Shown piece by piece: positions 22,452 through 31,529 of a DNA stretch of 40,863 nucleotides. The translations under genes and the position numbers were made by a program. Source of the DNA: a virus; IMG/VR virus record IMGVR_UViG_3300009154_000103, positions 1-40,863 of that record; one strand, written 5' to 3'. Numbering within the stretch: the first letter of the stretch is position 1; the number at the start of each line of letters is the position of its first letter. A model generated the notes under the pieces. The model was not told where the DNA came from and ran no database searches. It was given only the letters and a program-made list of their open reading frames with translations.

Positions 22452-22582
22452 AGCAACCGTCCTCCCATATTTCATTAGTTGAATCGCAGACCACAGTTCT
22501 AGTTTGGGGAAACTAGGCTGGCTTCTACTCCCAGTCTTATACACCACATGGGGCTGGTAGGTCCATGTAGGAATCTATTAAT
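22452..22582 (-). promoter_or_regulatory. Leader before the scaffold-capsid genes with perfect hairpin
   Basis: A 131-base gap, large for this tightly packed block. It contains CTAGTTT (22499-22505) and AAACTAG (22510-22516), a 7-bp stem with a 4-base loop, and repeated GCTGG segments around. No clear U-tract follows. It separates the ejection-protein genes from scaffold and capsid, where expression must rise sharply, so an internal promoter or RNA processing site is likely; I cannot point to a firm -10/-35. Confidence 0.42.
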
Positions 22583-23836
22583 TTAGAACTGACCCTGTTG
22601 GGTTCTGCTCAAGTTTGCTGATGTAGCACCAGTAAATGATGCACGTTCCATTGACTTCAAACGTCTACGCTTTTCAGCAGCATCTTGGTTCTGTTTAAAG
22701 AACTCAGACTCAGCCGCTGTCTGGTCATACTTAATACCTGCTTCACCATAAATGTCACTAAGTTTTCCAGATGTAGGCAATACGCTTTTAATATCTGAAT
22801 AACCAGCAATTGCAGTTGCGCGGTCAACACCATAGTTAGCCAAGTCAAGTGCATTAGTTGTAGCAAGATTTTGCCCAACAGCAGCAGCACCAATCTCAGA
22901 TGCAGTAACTTTCTTCTGCAATTCTGGAAGTACTTGCTCTGGCTTTAGGAAGTATGTAACTAAATCAGCATCAGTAAGTGTTGGGTAATATGTCTTTAAC
23001 TGTGCCATAACCTGAGGGTCAGAGTTCTTAACACGGTCAACTGCTAACCCAATACGAGTCTTAGCCTCAGTTGGTGCTATATCGTTACCAATCATAGTAG
23101 CCATTTGCGCACGCGTTGCGAGATTTGCAACACCATACTGCTGGAAGTACTGACCGTAATCTTTTTCTTGCTGAAGATAATCAGCCTCAGATAGCGCATT
23201 AAGTCCTTTATCTAAACGAGTTTTATTACCAGCAAATCTGCCTTGATAAACTGCAAGGTTTCTCATATTAAGAATTGCTTGGTTTGGACCCACGTTTGGG
23301 TCAATGATTGACTTCTCAATAAAACCAGATAGTTCTGATAACTCAGTATCAGTGAATCCATAAGCACGCATAGTGTCTTGGATAAGCGCAAACGCATCAC
23401 GCTTTTCGTTCTGGTCTTGAGTAATTTTAGCGGCTGCTGCTTGAGCAGCATCATAATCATTTTTTGCATTTGCTGCATTGAGAGCATCAATTTGTGCTTG
23501 TAACTCTGCAAGGTTTTTATCTGCTGCTGCTTTATCTGCGGCAGCCTTATCTGCTGCTGCTTTATCTTTGTTTGCAGCAGCGGTCTTAGCATCTGCTGCT
23601 GCTTTATCTGCTGCCGCTTTAGCGGCTGCTGCAGCGGCTGCTGCAGCGGTTGCTGTTTGTGCTGCAGTAGGACTTGTAGGTGTGGGTACATAACCAGTAG
23701 CAGTACGAGTAGTTCCAGTAGGAATAGGACCTACAAAAGAAGTGGCTGTTGTTGTGGGTTTTACCGTAACAATAGGAGTAACTGGTGCTTTGACTGGTGT
23801 AGCCTTGGGCGTTGCCACTGGTTTAGGTGCTGCCAT
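22583..23836 (-). CDS. Presumed ejection (internal virion) protein, 417 aa
   Basis: Start ATG 23836 (TAATG overlap). Residues 1-55 are Pro/Thr/Val-rich, about 60-115 an Ala/Lys/Asp repeat (A-A-A-D-K-A-A-A-D-K) likely to form a long helix, and the rest helical with N-Y-G-V and Y-Y-P-T-L-T-D-A-D-L-V. The C-terminus is basic (A-A-E-K-R-R-R-L-K-S). It follows the two other large helical proteins, as gp14-16-type cores do in podoviruses. Identification by composition and place. Confidence 0.6.
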   Translation of the reverse strand: MAAPKPVATPKATPVKAPVTPIVTVKPTTTATSFVGPIPTGTTRTATGYVPTPTSPTAAQTATAAAAAAAAAKAAADKAAADAKTAAANKDKAAADKAAADKAAADKNLAELQAQIDALNAANAKNDYDAAQAAAAKITQDQNEKRDAFALIQDTMRAYGFTDTELSELSGFIEKSIIDPNVGPNQAILNMRNLAVYQGRFAGNKTRLDKGLNALSEADYLQQEKDYGQYFQQYGVANLATRAQMATMIGNDIAPTEAKTRIGLAVDRVKNSDPQVMAQLKTYYPTLTDADLVTYFLKPEQVLPELQKKVTASEIGAAAVGQNLATTNALDLANYGVDRATAIAGYSDIKSVLPTSGKLSDIYGEAGIKYDQTAAESEFFKQNQDAAEKRRRLKSMERASFTGATSANLSRTQQGQF

Positions 23837-25380
23837 TATCCTACCTTGCCCCAACTCTTGAGTAACGTATTAACAAATGTTGCAGCCATTTCATTAGCCT
23901 TTGGTGTCTTACGCCATGCAGGATTAGAACGAATGCCTAGAATAAAATCATTATTAGATGCAATCTTGTCGCCACTAAGAGCCTTCTGTACATCATTGTC
24001 ATAGATGTTTACTGAGTTATTAACAAGACCATACTCAGATTCTTTAAGGCGCTGATAGTTAGATGCAATATCAGATACCTTTAAGCCTTGGTCAATATAA
24101 CTAGCAAGGTTTGCAAATTTAATTTTGGCTGCCTGTTTAATGCTATTGGCTTCTTGTGTAATACCAGTGTCCATAGTTGCTGTACTAATACCAGTAGCAA
24201 CTCCACCAGGAAGCAACGCTTTGCGAGCGCGGTTAAGCAAATCAGTATGCGTTAGTTCAATACCATAATCAGCAGCAGTAGACTGCAACTTAGAATAAGT
24301 TTGACCAATAAGACCGCCTGTGCGTTCTAGGTCATCATATGTAGTCTGACTGATACCAGTACTAATAACAGTCTTAGCCTTAGTTTTAGGGTCAGTAACA
24401 GTGGCGCCATTAACAATAAGCCCAAGACGAAGGTCTTGGCGGTCTTGTTCAGACATCTGAGCATAGGCTGTTGTATTAGTTGTACGGTTGCCTAGTGGGT
24501 CAGTTGTACTTACGCTTGTTGATTGACGAGCAAGTTCTTGATTGTGAAGACGTGTCCAGTATTCTTCACGAAGTTTAGCAACTTCATTAACAAGTGTTGG
24601 GTCTCCAACATACTGCTTTACTGTACGGTCAAACTCAGCATATGCGTCAGCCTTAACTGTAAGTCCGCTGCTGCGGTCTGATGCACTAGTAGCCTGTGGT
24701 GTTTGAAGACGTGTTTGTACAAACTGTTCAAACCCATACATCTTTGCAGTGGCTGTACCACCCTTAGCAACTTGTTCTGCTATCTGCTTACCTGTATTGT
24801 AGTTATCTACAGATGCAGCCATCAATGCTTTTTTAATTGCCTGTTGAAAACCAAGGTCTTTGTCGGTCATAGGACCAGCAGTTAAAGAAGTTTTATATGC
24901 AGCAGCATTCGGGTAGTAAGCACGCAATTGCTGTTTGTAATACTCAATGTTTGCACGTGGAAGTGCGCCAAGAATTTTATCTACTTCTGAATCAATATCA
25001 GTTACAGTAAAGCCAGTTTGTGTACCACCCGCATCAAAATGCGGTAGGACTACAAGAGCCTTAGGTTGTGTATTGCTAGCAGTTGGTACCGCAGATACAT
25101 AAGGTTCTGTTTGAACTCCACCTGAACTGCCACCACTATTAAGAACAATAGCGCCATTAGTAAATGCACTGTAGTCTGATTGAATACCTTTAGGGATTTC
25201 AGCAATAGGGTTTGTATTACCTGTTCCTGGAGCCTTTACTGTTGGTGTTGGTTTAGGAGCAGCAGATGCAGATGGTTTTGGGGCAGGTGCAGTTGGTTTA
25301 GGTGTAGGTTGAATAGCATTATTGCCAGCAACGGCTGGACCATATGATGTTGATGGTGCTGGTGTTGGTTTCTTTGCCAT
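23836..25380 (-). CDS. Presumed ejection protein, 514 aa
   Basis: N-terminal Pro/Ala/Lys-rich linker (P-T-P-K-P-T-A-P-A-P-K-P), similar in style to the next gene. Then a helical body with Y-Y-K-Q-Q-L-R-A-Y-Y-P-N-A-A-A-Y and E-Y-W-T-R-L-H-N-Q-E-L-A, and a C-terminal helix set ending L-L-K-S-W-G-K-V. No enzyme motif seen. The repeated Y-Y-P phrase in both small ejection genes suggests they share a domain. TAATG overlaps at both ends. Confidence 0.6.
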   Translation of the reverse strand: MAKKPTPAPSTSYGPAVAGNNAIQPTPKPTAPAPKPSASAAPKPTPTVKAPGTGNTNPIAEIPKGIQSDYSAFTNGAIVLNSGGSSGGVQTEPYVSAVPTASNTQPKALVVLPHFDAGGTQTGFTVTDIDSEVDKILGALPRANIEYYKQQLRAYYPNAAAYKTSLTAGPMTDKDLGFQQAIKKALMAASVDNYNTGKQIAEQVAKGGTATAKMYGFEQFVQTRLQTPQATSASDRSSGLTVKADAYAEFDRTVKQYVGDPTLVNEVAKLREEYWTRLHNQELARQSTSVSTTDPLGNRTTNTTAYAQMSEQDRQDLRLGLIVNGATVTDPKTKAKTVISTGISQTTYDDLERTGGLIGQTYSKLQSTAADYGIELTHTDLLNRARKALLPGGVATGISTATMDTGITQEANSIKQAAKIKFANLASYIDQGLKVSDIASNYQRLKESEYGLVNNSVNIYDNDVQKALSGDKIASNNDFILGIRSNPAWRKTPKANEMAATFVNTLLKSWGKVG

Positions 25381-28300
25381 TATCCCTTACCCATTGCTAA
25401 AGTCGGAGTGGTATATACATCATCAATAAGTGGTTTGATAATGCTTTGGTATGCTTCTACAAGCGGAGCATTACCCGCTGCAAAGTTTTTTAAGTAATCA
25501 AGTCCTTCTTGACGGACTTTATCTACAGTTTCTGCACCATTAAACTGTGAACGCACGTTGGTATCTTCAAGAACCATAAGCATTCTGTTTGTTAACGCTG
25601 TCATCTGTGCCATCTGTAGGCGCTGACCCTTAGGTAACTTGTCAAAGTACTTAGGATTATTAACCATCTGGTCTAAGTGATTAAAACGAGTAATCAATTC
25701 TTGACGTGGAATAACTGGATTAGTACCTAGTTGTAGCGCCAATGCAGGGTTAGCCTGCTTCATTGCAAACTTAATATCACGTGCTTGACGCAGAATCTCT
25801 GCACGGTATGTAGCGCGATTGCGGTCAGGGTTGTTAGGGTCATTAAACAACTCTTGAACTTGTTTATCTACATTGTAGTAGTCATTGCGTGCACGCACAG
25901 TTGCTATGTCAAGAAGATACTTCTTCAATACACCAGCGTTGTCGTTAAACGGATTAGTCTTGCCTGGAATAATGTCTGTTGCTTCTAAATACTTGACTAC
26001 AGATGGGTCATACTTGCCAATGTTAGGAGCAAATACCCATGCTACGTCATTGTAATCTGTAAGCAAATCATTGTTCTTCATGGTCCACAACTTAGTCTCC
26101 TTGGTATAGGAGATGGCTGCCTTAGCAGCCTTGTTGTTAGCACCAACGGTATAAATAAGTTTATCTGGGTTAGATGCTGTAAACATAGATACTGCTGTAC
26201 CAATTGGGTCATCCATGTAGTAGCCATATTTAGAGTTCACATCAATAACAGCACGAAGGATGTCGCTAAACTCTTGACGGAAACTAAGCACGCCAACTCT
26301 ACGCAGTTCATTAGGGAAATCAGCATCATTTGTGCTTAGTGTTGTAGGCACAATAGTGTTAAATCCAACCTTAACTGCAATAAGATTATGTACTGCAATA
26401 CCTAAACGGTCATAGTATTGCTGTGTTTTCTCTGCATTTAACCAATCTTCTGGCTTCATCTTTGTATTACCAGCAGCCTCAATGTTAGCCGCAGCCTGCA
26501 TAAGAGTAGATGCTTGTATAGCAGTCTTATGTTGTGGGTCAAATTGATTCCACAAAGCCATCAAGTCTTGAGGAAAAGATGCACGAATCCAGTTTGTGTT
26601 ATCAGAACCAGGTCCAAGCACAATGTTATCAATGTTATCGGCAATCTTTAAAGTGCCTTCGCTATTAATAGTACGTCCAACAAGGTTAAGTAATGACTGC
26701 GCTGCAAGCGCAGGGATAGCAATAGTTGGTCCAGTAAGTGATGGAACACCAGCAGCATCATTGTATGATGGGTTAAGTAACGATAGTTTCATGCTGAATT
26801 GATTCCACTGTGGCTGCTTAAAGAAGTCCCAGTTACCTTGTGCTATGTTAACTGCAGCCTTAACAGGGTCAGCAAGCGCAGTAAGCGCAGGTGCTACCAT
26901 GTTCCAGATGATGCCATCATTAGGAAGCATTACATACTGATTACCTTTATCATCTGTGTACATAACACCAGAACCAGATGTTGCTTGACTTAGGTGTGCA
27001 GTACGATAGATAACTTTGTCTGGGTGTGCAATAAGATAACGTGTATAACGGCGAACATAGTCTTCAGATGCACGATAGAAACGCCCAACACCACGTAAGT
27101 TCCATGCCATCTGTGAACGTACATTTGGGTTATCAGCGTACTTCAGTAGTTCATCAACAGCATTATGTGTAGCACGGCTATCAAAGAAGAAGTCAGCCTG
27201 CAAACGAGCAGCATCTGGGTCTACATCACGGGCAATAAGGTCTCTAACCATTTGCTCTTCATCAGCAGCCATTTTTGTGCGCTGTTCCATAACTTTAATA
27301 CCAAATGCATCAGCACGGTATAGGTCAGTAATCTGCCTATCCATCATCTTCCATGGAATCTCAGTAAACTTTTGATATGCGCTTTGCGCACTATCAATAA
27401 GACCAGGAAAATCGTATTGAGTCTTTAACATACCTTGAATAGGGTTATCTTTAACCAATACTTCAAAGTCAGCATATGGAGTTTGACGTACATGGTGTGC
27501 TGGAGACATTATGCGTGATTCATACTCACGGCGGAACTTTGCAGTTTGCTCAGTTGTTGGCAATTCTTTGCCAGCATATGCACGCATGTATTCATCTGAC
27601 TTCTCAAATGCTTTGCGGTTTTTAATTTTAACAGCAGCATCATCTAATTGCTTGCGAATGTAGTTAAGCAGCGTATCATTAAATTGTTCTGCTCCACCAT
27701 GGAATACGTTGTACAATTCACCCATGCTCTTGCGTACAATTGCATCTGTAATCTGTGAAGCAGATTTACCTGCTGCACGCAAACCAAATGTCTGCCCAAA
27801 TCGTCCATTAAAACGCTTGATAGATGTAAGTAATTGTTCTTGAGAGATGGTTTTTTCAAACTCAGTACCCTCATTAAACACCTTAGGCTTTACAGCCCAT
27901 GAACCGTCACTAAGTTTAGTCCATCCAATAGTTTCCATTACTTCATCAACGTAAGCAGCACCATCTTCTGCTGTCTTTAGACCGTTGTGCTTAATAAATA
28001 GAGAACCAAAATCAACTACACGACCATATGATGTCTTAAATACGTTTTTACCAAAGTAACGGTAGAAAGCATCAAAGTGTACGGCTGTACGCTCTGAGTT
28101 TGTAAGCATCATCTTTTCATCTGAAAGGAATGTTCCCATATCCTTGCGACCCCAAGACTCAACAGCCTCAGTAAGGGTAGACTTGCCATACATTTCGGCA
28201 GCAATGCTGCCATCAACCATTGTGTTACCAAAAGAACGTGCTATTTGTGATTGCACCATGCCTTCTACAGCATGTGAATTGTTTATAAGATGCGTTGCTA

Positions 28301-30875
28301 GGTATTGTTTTTCTTTTTCAGATAACTTACCTGCATATTTTGCAATAACTCTAGCGGCTAGGCGCTCTTCAAAAGGCGCATTCCAGTATTCATCAGCAGA
28401 AACCAACTGGTTACGTGGAATATACTTGCCATTAGGCAATGTATAACTAACATCAACCATCTGTGGAGCCTGCATAGCGCGGCGTTCTGCTGCAGATACG
28501 TACTCTGCTGGGTTTTTACCAGCCTTAGATAGTAACTTGCTCTTAACAAGACCATAAGTTGCATCACTGCCACGGTATGCTGCAACTGTATTAGCAATTG
28601 CGCTACCCTTACCAGTAAAGAAATCTAAAATAGCACGGGGATGTTGAACCATCAACCCAATTGTGCCTTCGTCAACTGCAGACTTTAAACCTAATTTAGG
28701 GAAAAGAGTTCCAATTGTCCATCCACCCATAATGTTCTTAGCCCAAGATTCATTGGTAAGACCACTGATGCCAAAGTGACGGCGGAACCCTGCATTAAGA
28801 CCAGTGTTGCTGTGTACCCATTCAGAGATAAGGTCAAACTTAGGCATAGAGATGCCTTCAGTTGTATGTAAAATTTGACTTGGACCAGCAGGCAAATCAA
28901 TCATGCCATCTGAAATCAAATGCGCTGGCATTTGTACATCAGCAATTGGACCCATACCCTTAATTGGACCAAAGATTGATTCAAGCCAAGCACGTTGAAC
29001 GTCAAGTCCACGTACAGTTGAAGACAACCCTAGTTTATCTGTATAAAGTTTAAACATTGTAAAGAGCATATTGATACGCTCTTCTGGACTAACACGCAAG
29101 AAACGCTCAGTCAATGCATTAGCACGGAACTTATCTCCAACAAGTACGCGTGAGAAATCACGAAATGCGTTTGCAGATTTTACAACCATGTTGTCTTCTG
29201 TATAAAGCATTACGTTCTCTGGATGCTTAGACATCATCTTGTTATAGAACTGTTGTAAGTTATTACCACTCTTGGTAAGAGACTGTATAACTTCATCTTG
29301 CTTAGGGTCAATAAGTTTAAACTCAGGACGGTTAGCAAAGTAACGGTCAAATGCTTTTGCGTTATCTAGTACTTCTTCTGGAATAGGTTCTTTACCTGCT
29401 GCTATACGGCGGTCTATACCATTAAATATCTGGTCAAATGCTTCTTTAATACCAGTTGTAATCTTACGAGTAGAACGCTCAATTGCTACATGGTTCTCAG
29501 TATAGTAACGTGTGCCTTCAACACGACCAGAAAGAATATGGTTCATGTTTTCGCCTTGTTCAAAGAACTTAACCATTGTAGGTAGGTCAGTAATTGGAAC
29601 TAATTTTTCTTCATCATTAAGAACTTTAGTCTTAGTAAGAAGGTCAAGCACGCCTTCATTGTCATACTTTGTATAATCACGGGCAATTCGCATACGCGCT
29701 AATGCAGCCTCAGCATCATTACCAGCCTCACGTGCTGTACGAAGTGCATTAACTTCAACAGCCAAACCTGCATGCAGTTTAGCAACTGCTGGGTCTGCAA
29801 ACAAATCTGCTACGCGAGTAGCACTGTTGTTTTTACCAGCCTGTGTAAATATCTCAGCAAGTTTTTCTGATTTAGTAATAGCCTTAGAAGAACCGCCAGT
29901 AAGCCACGTTAATGGGTCAGCAACAATTTGATAGGCAAAGTTAATTGTGCCAGATGGAGAAACAAACTTTTCTTTTGAAAAAGGATTAGGGTTAGCAATA
30001 ACCCATTTATCTTTTTCTTTAGATTCTTTATATGCTTCTGGTAATTTAACAAGAGTTCCACCCATGCTGCCAAGCGTTGCTTGTTCACCAAGCATAAACC
30101 ATGACCATGGACCACCTTCTGAAGGTGGATGGTTACGGTTCATCCAGTTTGTAAAATCATTTCCTGGGTTAATCTGTGCAGCCTTGTACTCACCAAACAT
30201 GTTTTTCCATGTTGATTCATTTGCTGACATTTGACGTACAGCATCAACCATTGCAGTATCTAGTTGACCGTACTCACGAATAATATCTCCAGGCTTTTTA
30301 CCATCAATAAGTCCGCGTACTAAAAAGTCTTGTGCCTTGCCATACTTCTGTGACAGTGCAGCAGTAGCACCAGTGTCCCACTGGTTATGTCCATCCCATG
30401 CATCTGACCAAGTTTTTTTGGAAAGAAGTTCTTTAAGAGCCTGTCCGCTGCCTTCTCCACCAGTATCAATAACATTTCTTGCAACTTTGTACGGTGTATT
30501 AAAAGCCTTACCCCAAGTTTGTCCCGCTTTAAAAACCATACGAAATGGGTCAGTAATACCAGCAAGTACAGCACCACCAATCATGCCAAGCACTGATGGT
30601 GGTGCAATCTGATACTGAGCACCTTCATTAATAAACTTTAAACCCTGTTTAATTTCAGGGTCTAATTTATCAAAAGCCTTGTATGCCTGAGTCTTGTCAG
30701 TAATGCGCGTAAGTTCACGGTCTTTATTTAGAAGACGTTGAATGTTTTCCTGAATAGCACGTTCTTCTTGCGTTGGTTGTCCCGCAAGGGAGGCAGCATA
30801 CAGCGTTGGGTTTTGTGTTGCTAGTATGTTGTTAGTCGGCTGCTGAAATGGTTGATTAGGATTTATCAGAGACAT
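25380..30875 (-). CDS. Giant internal virion/ejection protein, 1831 aa
   Basis: The largest gene, 13 % of the genome. Mostly helical with clustered charge; N-terminus Q-Q-P-T-N-N-I-L, then an apolar stretch G-M-I-G-G-A-V-L-A-G-I (about 95-105) that could insert in a membrane. Central motifs include D-F-F-F-D-S-R-A-T-H-N-A-V and W-N-L-R-G-V-G-R-F-Y-R-A-S-E-D-Y. No lysozyme or polymerase signature found by eye. Size and place between portal and scaffold match the long core proteins (T7 gp16-like) that enter the host with DNA. Confidence 0.65.
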   Translation of the reverse strand: MSLINPNQPFQQPTNNILATQNPTLYAASLAGQPTQEERAIQENIQRLLNKDRELTRITDKTQAYKAFDKLDPEIKQGLKFINEGAQYQIAPPSVLGMIGGAVLAGITDPFRMVFKAGQTWGKAFNTPYKVARNVIDTGGEGSGQALKELLSKKTWSDAWDGHNQWDTGATAALSQKYGKAQDFLVRGLIDGKKPGDIIREYGQLDTAMVDAVRQMSANESTWKNMFGEYKAAQINPGNDFTNWMNRNHPPSEGGPWSWFMLGEQATLGSMGGTLVKLPEAYKESKEKDKWVIANPNPFSKEKFVSPSGTINFAYQIVADPLTWLTGGSSKAITKSEKLAEIFTQAGKNNSATRVADLFADPAVAKLHAGLAVEVNALRTAREAGNDAEAALARMRIARDYTKYDNEGVLDLLTKTKVLNDEEKLVPITDLPTMVKFFEQGENMNHILSGRVEGTRYYTENHVAIERSTRKITTGIKEAFDQIFNGIDRRIAAGKEPIPEEVLDNAKAFDRYFANRPEFKLIDPKQDEVIQSLTKSGNNLQQFYNKMMSKHPENVMLYTEDNMVVKSANAFRDFSRVLVGDKFRANALTERFLRVSPEERINMLFTMFKLYTDKLGLSSTVRGLDVQRAWLESIFGPIKGMGPIADVQMPAHLISDGMIDLPAGPSQILHTTEGISMPKFDLISEWVHSNTGLNAGFRRHFGISGLTNESWAKNIMGGWTIGTLFPKLGLKSAVDEGTIGLMVQHPRAILDFFTGKGSAIANTVAAYRGSDATYGLVKSKLLSKAGKNPAEYVSAAERRAMQAPQMVDVSYTLPNGKYIPRNQLVSADEYWNAPFEERLAARVIAKYAGKLSEKEKQYLATHLINNSHAVEGMVQSQIARSFGNTMVDGSIAAEMYGKSTLTEAVESWGRKDMGTFLSDEKMMLTNSERTAVHFDAFYRYFGKNVFKTSYGRVVDFGSLFIKHNGLKTAEDGAAYVDEVMETIGWTKLSDGSWAVKPKVFNEGTEFEKTISQEQLLTSIKRFNGRFGQTFGLRAAGKSASQITDAIVRKSMGELYNVFHGGAEQFNDTLLNYIRKQLDDAAVKIKNRKAFEKSDEYMRAYAGKELPTTEQTAKFRREYESRIMSPAHHVRQTPYADFEVLVKDNPIQGMLKTQYDFPGLIDSAQSAYQKFTEIPWKMMDRQITDLYRADAFGIKVMEQRTKMAADEEQMVRDLIARDVDPDAARLQADFFFDSRATHNAVDELLKYADNPNVRSQMAWNLRGVGRFYRASEDYVRRYTRYLIAHPDKVIYRTAHLSQATSGSGVMYTDDKGNQYVMLPNDGIIWNMVAPALTALADPVKAAVNIAQGNWDFFKQPQWNQFSMKLSLLNPSYNDAAGVPSLTGPTIAIPALAAQSLLNLVGRTINSEGTLKIADNIDNIVLGPGSDNTNWIRASFPQDLMALWNQFDPQHKTAIQASTLMQAAANIEAAGNTKMKPEDWLNAEKTQQYYDRLGIAVHNLIAVKVGFNTIVPTTLSTNDADFPNELRRVGVLSFRQEFSDILRAVIDVNSKYGYYMDDPIGTAVSMFTASNPDKLIYTVGANNKAAKAAISYTKETKLWTMKNNDLLTDYNDVAWVFAPNIGKYDPSVVKYLEATDIIPGKTNPFNDNAGVLKKYLLDIATVRARNDYYNVDKQVQELFNDPNNPDRNRATYRAEILRQARDIKFAMKQANPALALQLGTNPVIPRQELITRFNHLDQMVNNPKYFDKLPKGQRLQMAQMTALTNRMLMVLEDTNVRSQFNGAETVDKVRQEGLDYLKNFAAGNAPLVEAYQSIIKPLIDDVYTTPTLAMGKG

Positions 30876-31282
30876 TACGCCAAATTAATTCTATTGTAAA
30901 GTGATTCTAATTGTCCTGATGGGTCGTTTCTCATCATGTTATAAATAACAGATGATGGGTCTGGTTGAGATGACAGAGTACGAATACCTGATAAATCTAC
31001 GCCTGGTCCTTCTCCCCAGTCAGCACCATGTGAAATTGGTTGGTCTGGTAAAGCAGTAGGAGCATCAAGTGTCAACATATCTGGTACTGGCGTTGCAGCC
31101 ATAGGCGCACCAGCCTGTTGTTCATTTAATGATTTATTTTCACCGTATTGAAAACCAGTGTATGTCTGCATTGGTTGCTGCATTCCATCAATTGCTCCGC
31201 CATCAGTGCGCTGTGAAAGCGCACCAGGTCCTGATACAGGTGCTGGATTATTAGGTTGACGATAACCACCATGTTGTGCCAT
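30875..31282 (-). CDS. Hypothetical virion-region protein
   Basis: 135 aa. Pro/Gln/Gly-rich, mostly disordered: G-G-Y-R-Q-P-N-N-P-A-P-V-S-G-P-G-A-L-S and R-T-D-G-G near the start are a recurring motif in actinophage structural regions (from memory). Ends with a helix Q-L-E-S-L-Y-N-R-I-N-L. It may help assemble the core complex. TAATG overlap with the giant gene. Confidence 0.6.
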   Translation of the reverse strand: MAQHGGYRQPNNPAPVSGPGALSQRTDGGAIDGMQQPMQTYTGFQYGENKSLNEQQAGAPMAATPVPDMLTLDAPTALPDQPISHGADWGEGPGVDLSGIRTLSSQPDPSSVIYNMMRNDPSGQLESLYNRINLA

Positions 31283-31521
31283 TAGTCTTCGTCCTCCTCA
31301 TCAATGTGTTTTCTAATATCATCTAACGTAGGTTCTTGTACCCAATCTGGAAATGATTCTTTAGTTGCAACCATCCAGAGTGCATTGTCATTATTAAAAC
31401 CTGAGCGGCGTAATGCCTTATAGTATTCATTTAACCAAATACAATACTCATCTAATTTTGTATATTCATTTTCTTTTACAGTACGCTTACGAGTAACTGG
31501 CTTCTTCTTAGGGGTTGCCAT
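31282..31521 (-). CDS. Small protein with basic start and acidic end
   Basis: 79 aa. K-K-K-P-V-T-R-K-R-T-V at the N-terminus, helix Y-C-I-W-L-N-E-Y-Y-K-A-L-R-R-S, then N-A-L-W-M-V-A-T and an acidic tail ending E-E-D-E-D. AGGAGT precedes the ATG. Located after portal; function unknown. Confidence 0.6.
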   Translation of the reverse strand: MATPKKKPVTRKRTVKENEYTKLDEYCIWLNEYYKALRRSGFNNDNALWMVATKESFPDWVQEPTLDDIRKHIDEEDED

Positions 31522-31529
31522 TTTTACTC

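Noticed and set aside
23478-24004. Ala/Ser/Cys-rich frames opposite the ejection-protein genes
   Set aside because: They are shadows of the A-A-A-D-K repeat and Pro-rich linkers.
25785-30612. Several 60-100 aa frames opposite or in other frames of the giant gene
   Set aside because: They lack ribosome sites and domain pattern and lie wholly inside a strong coding frame.
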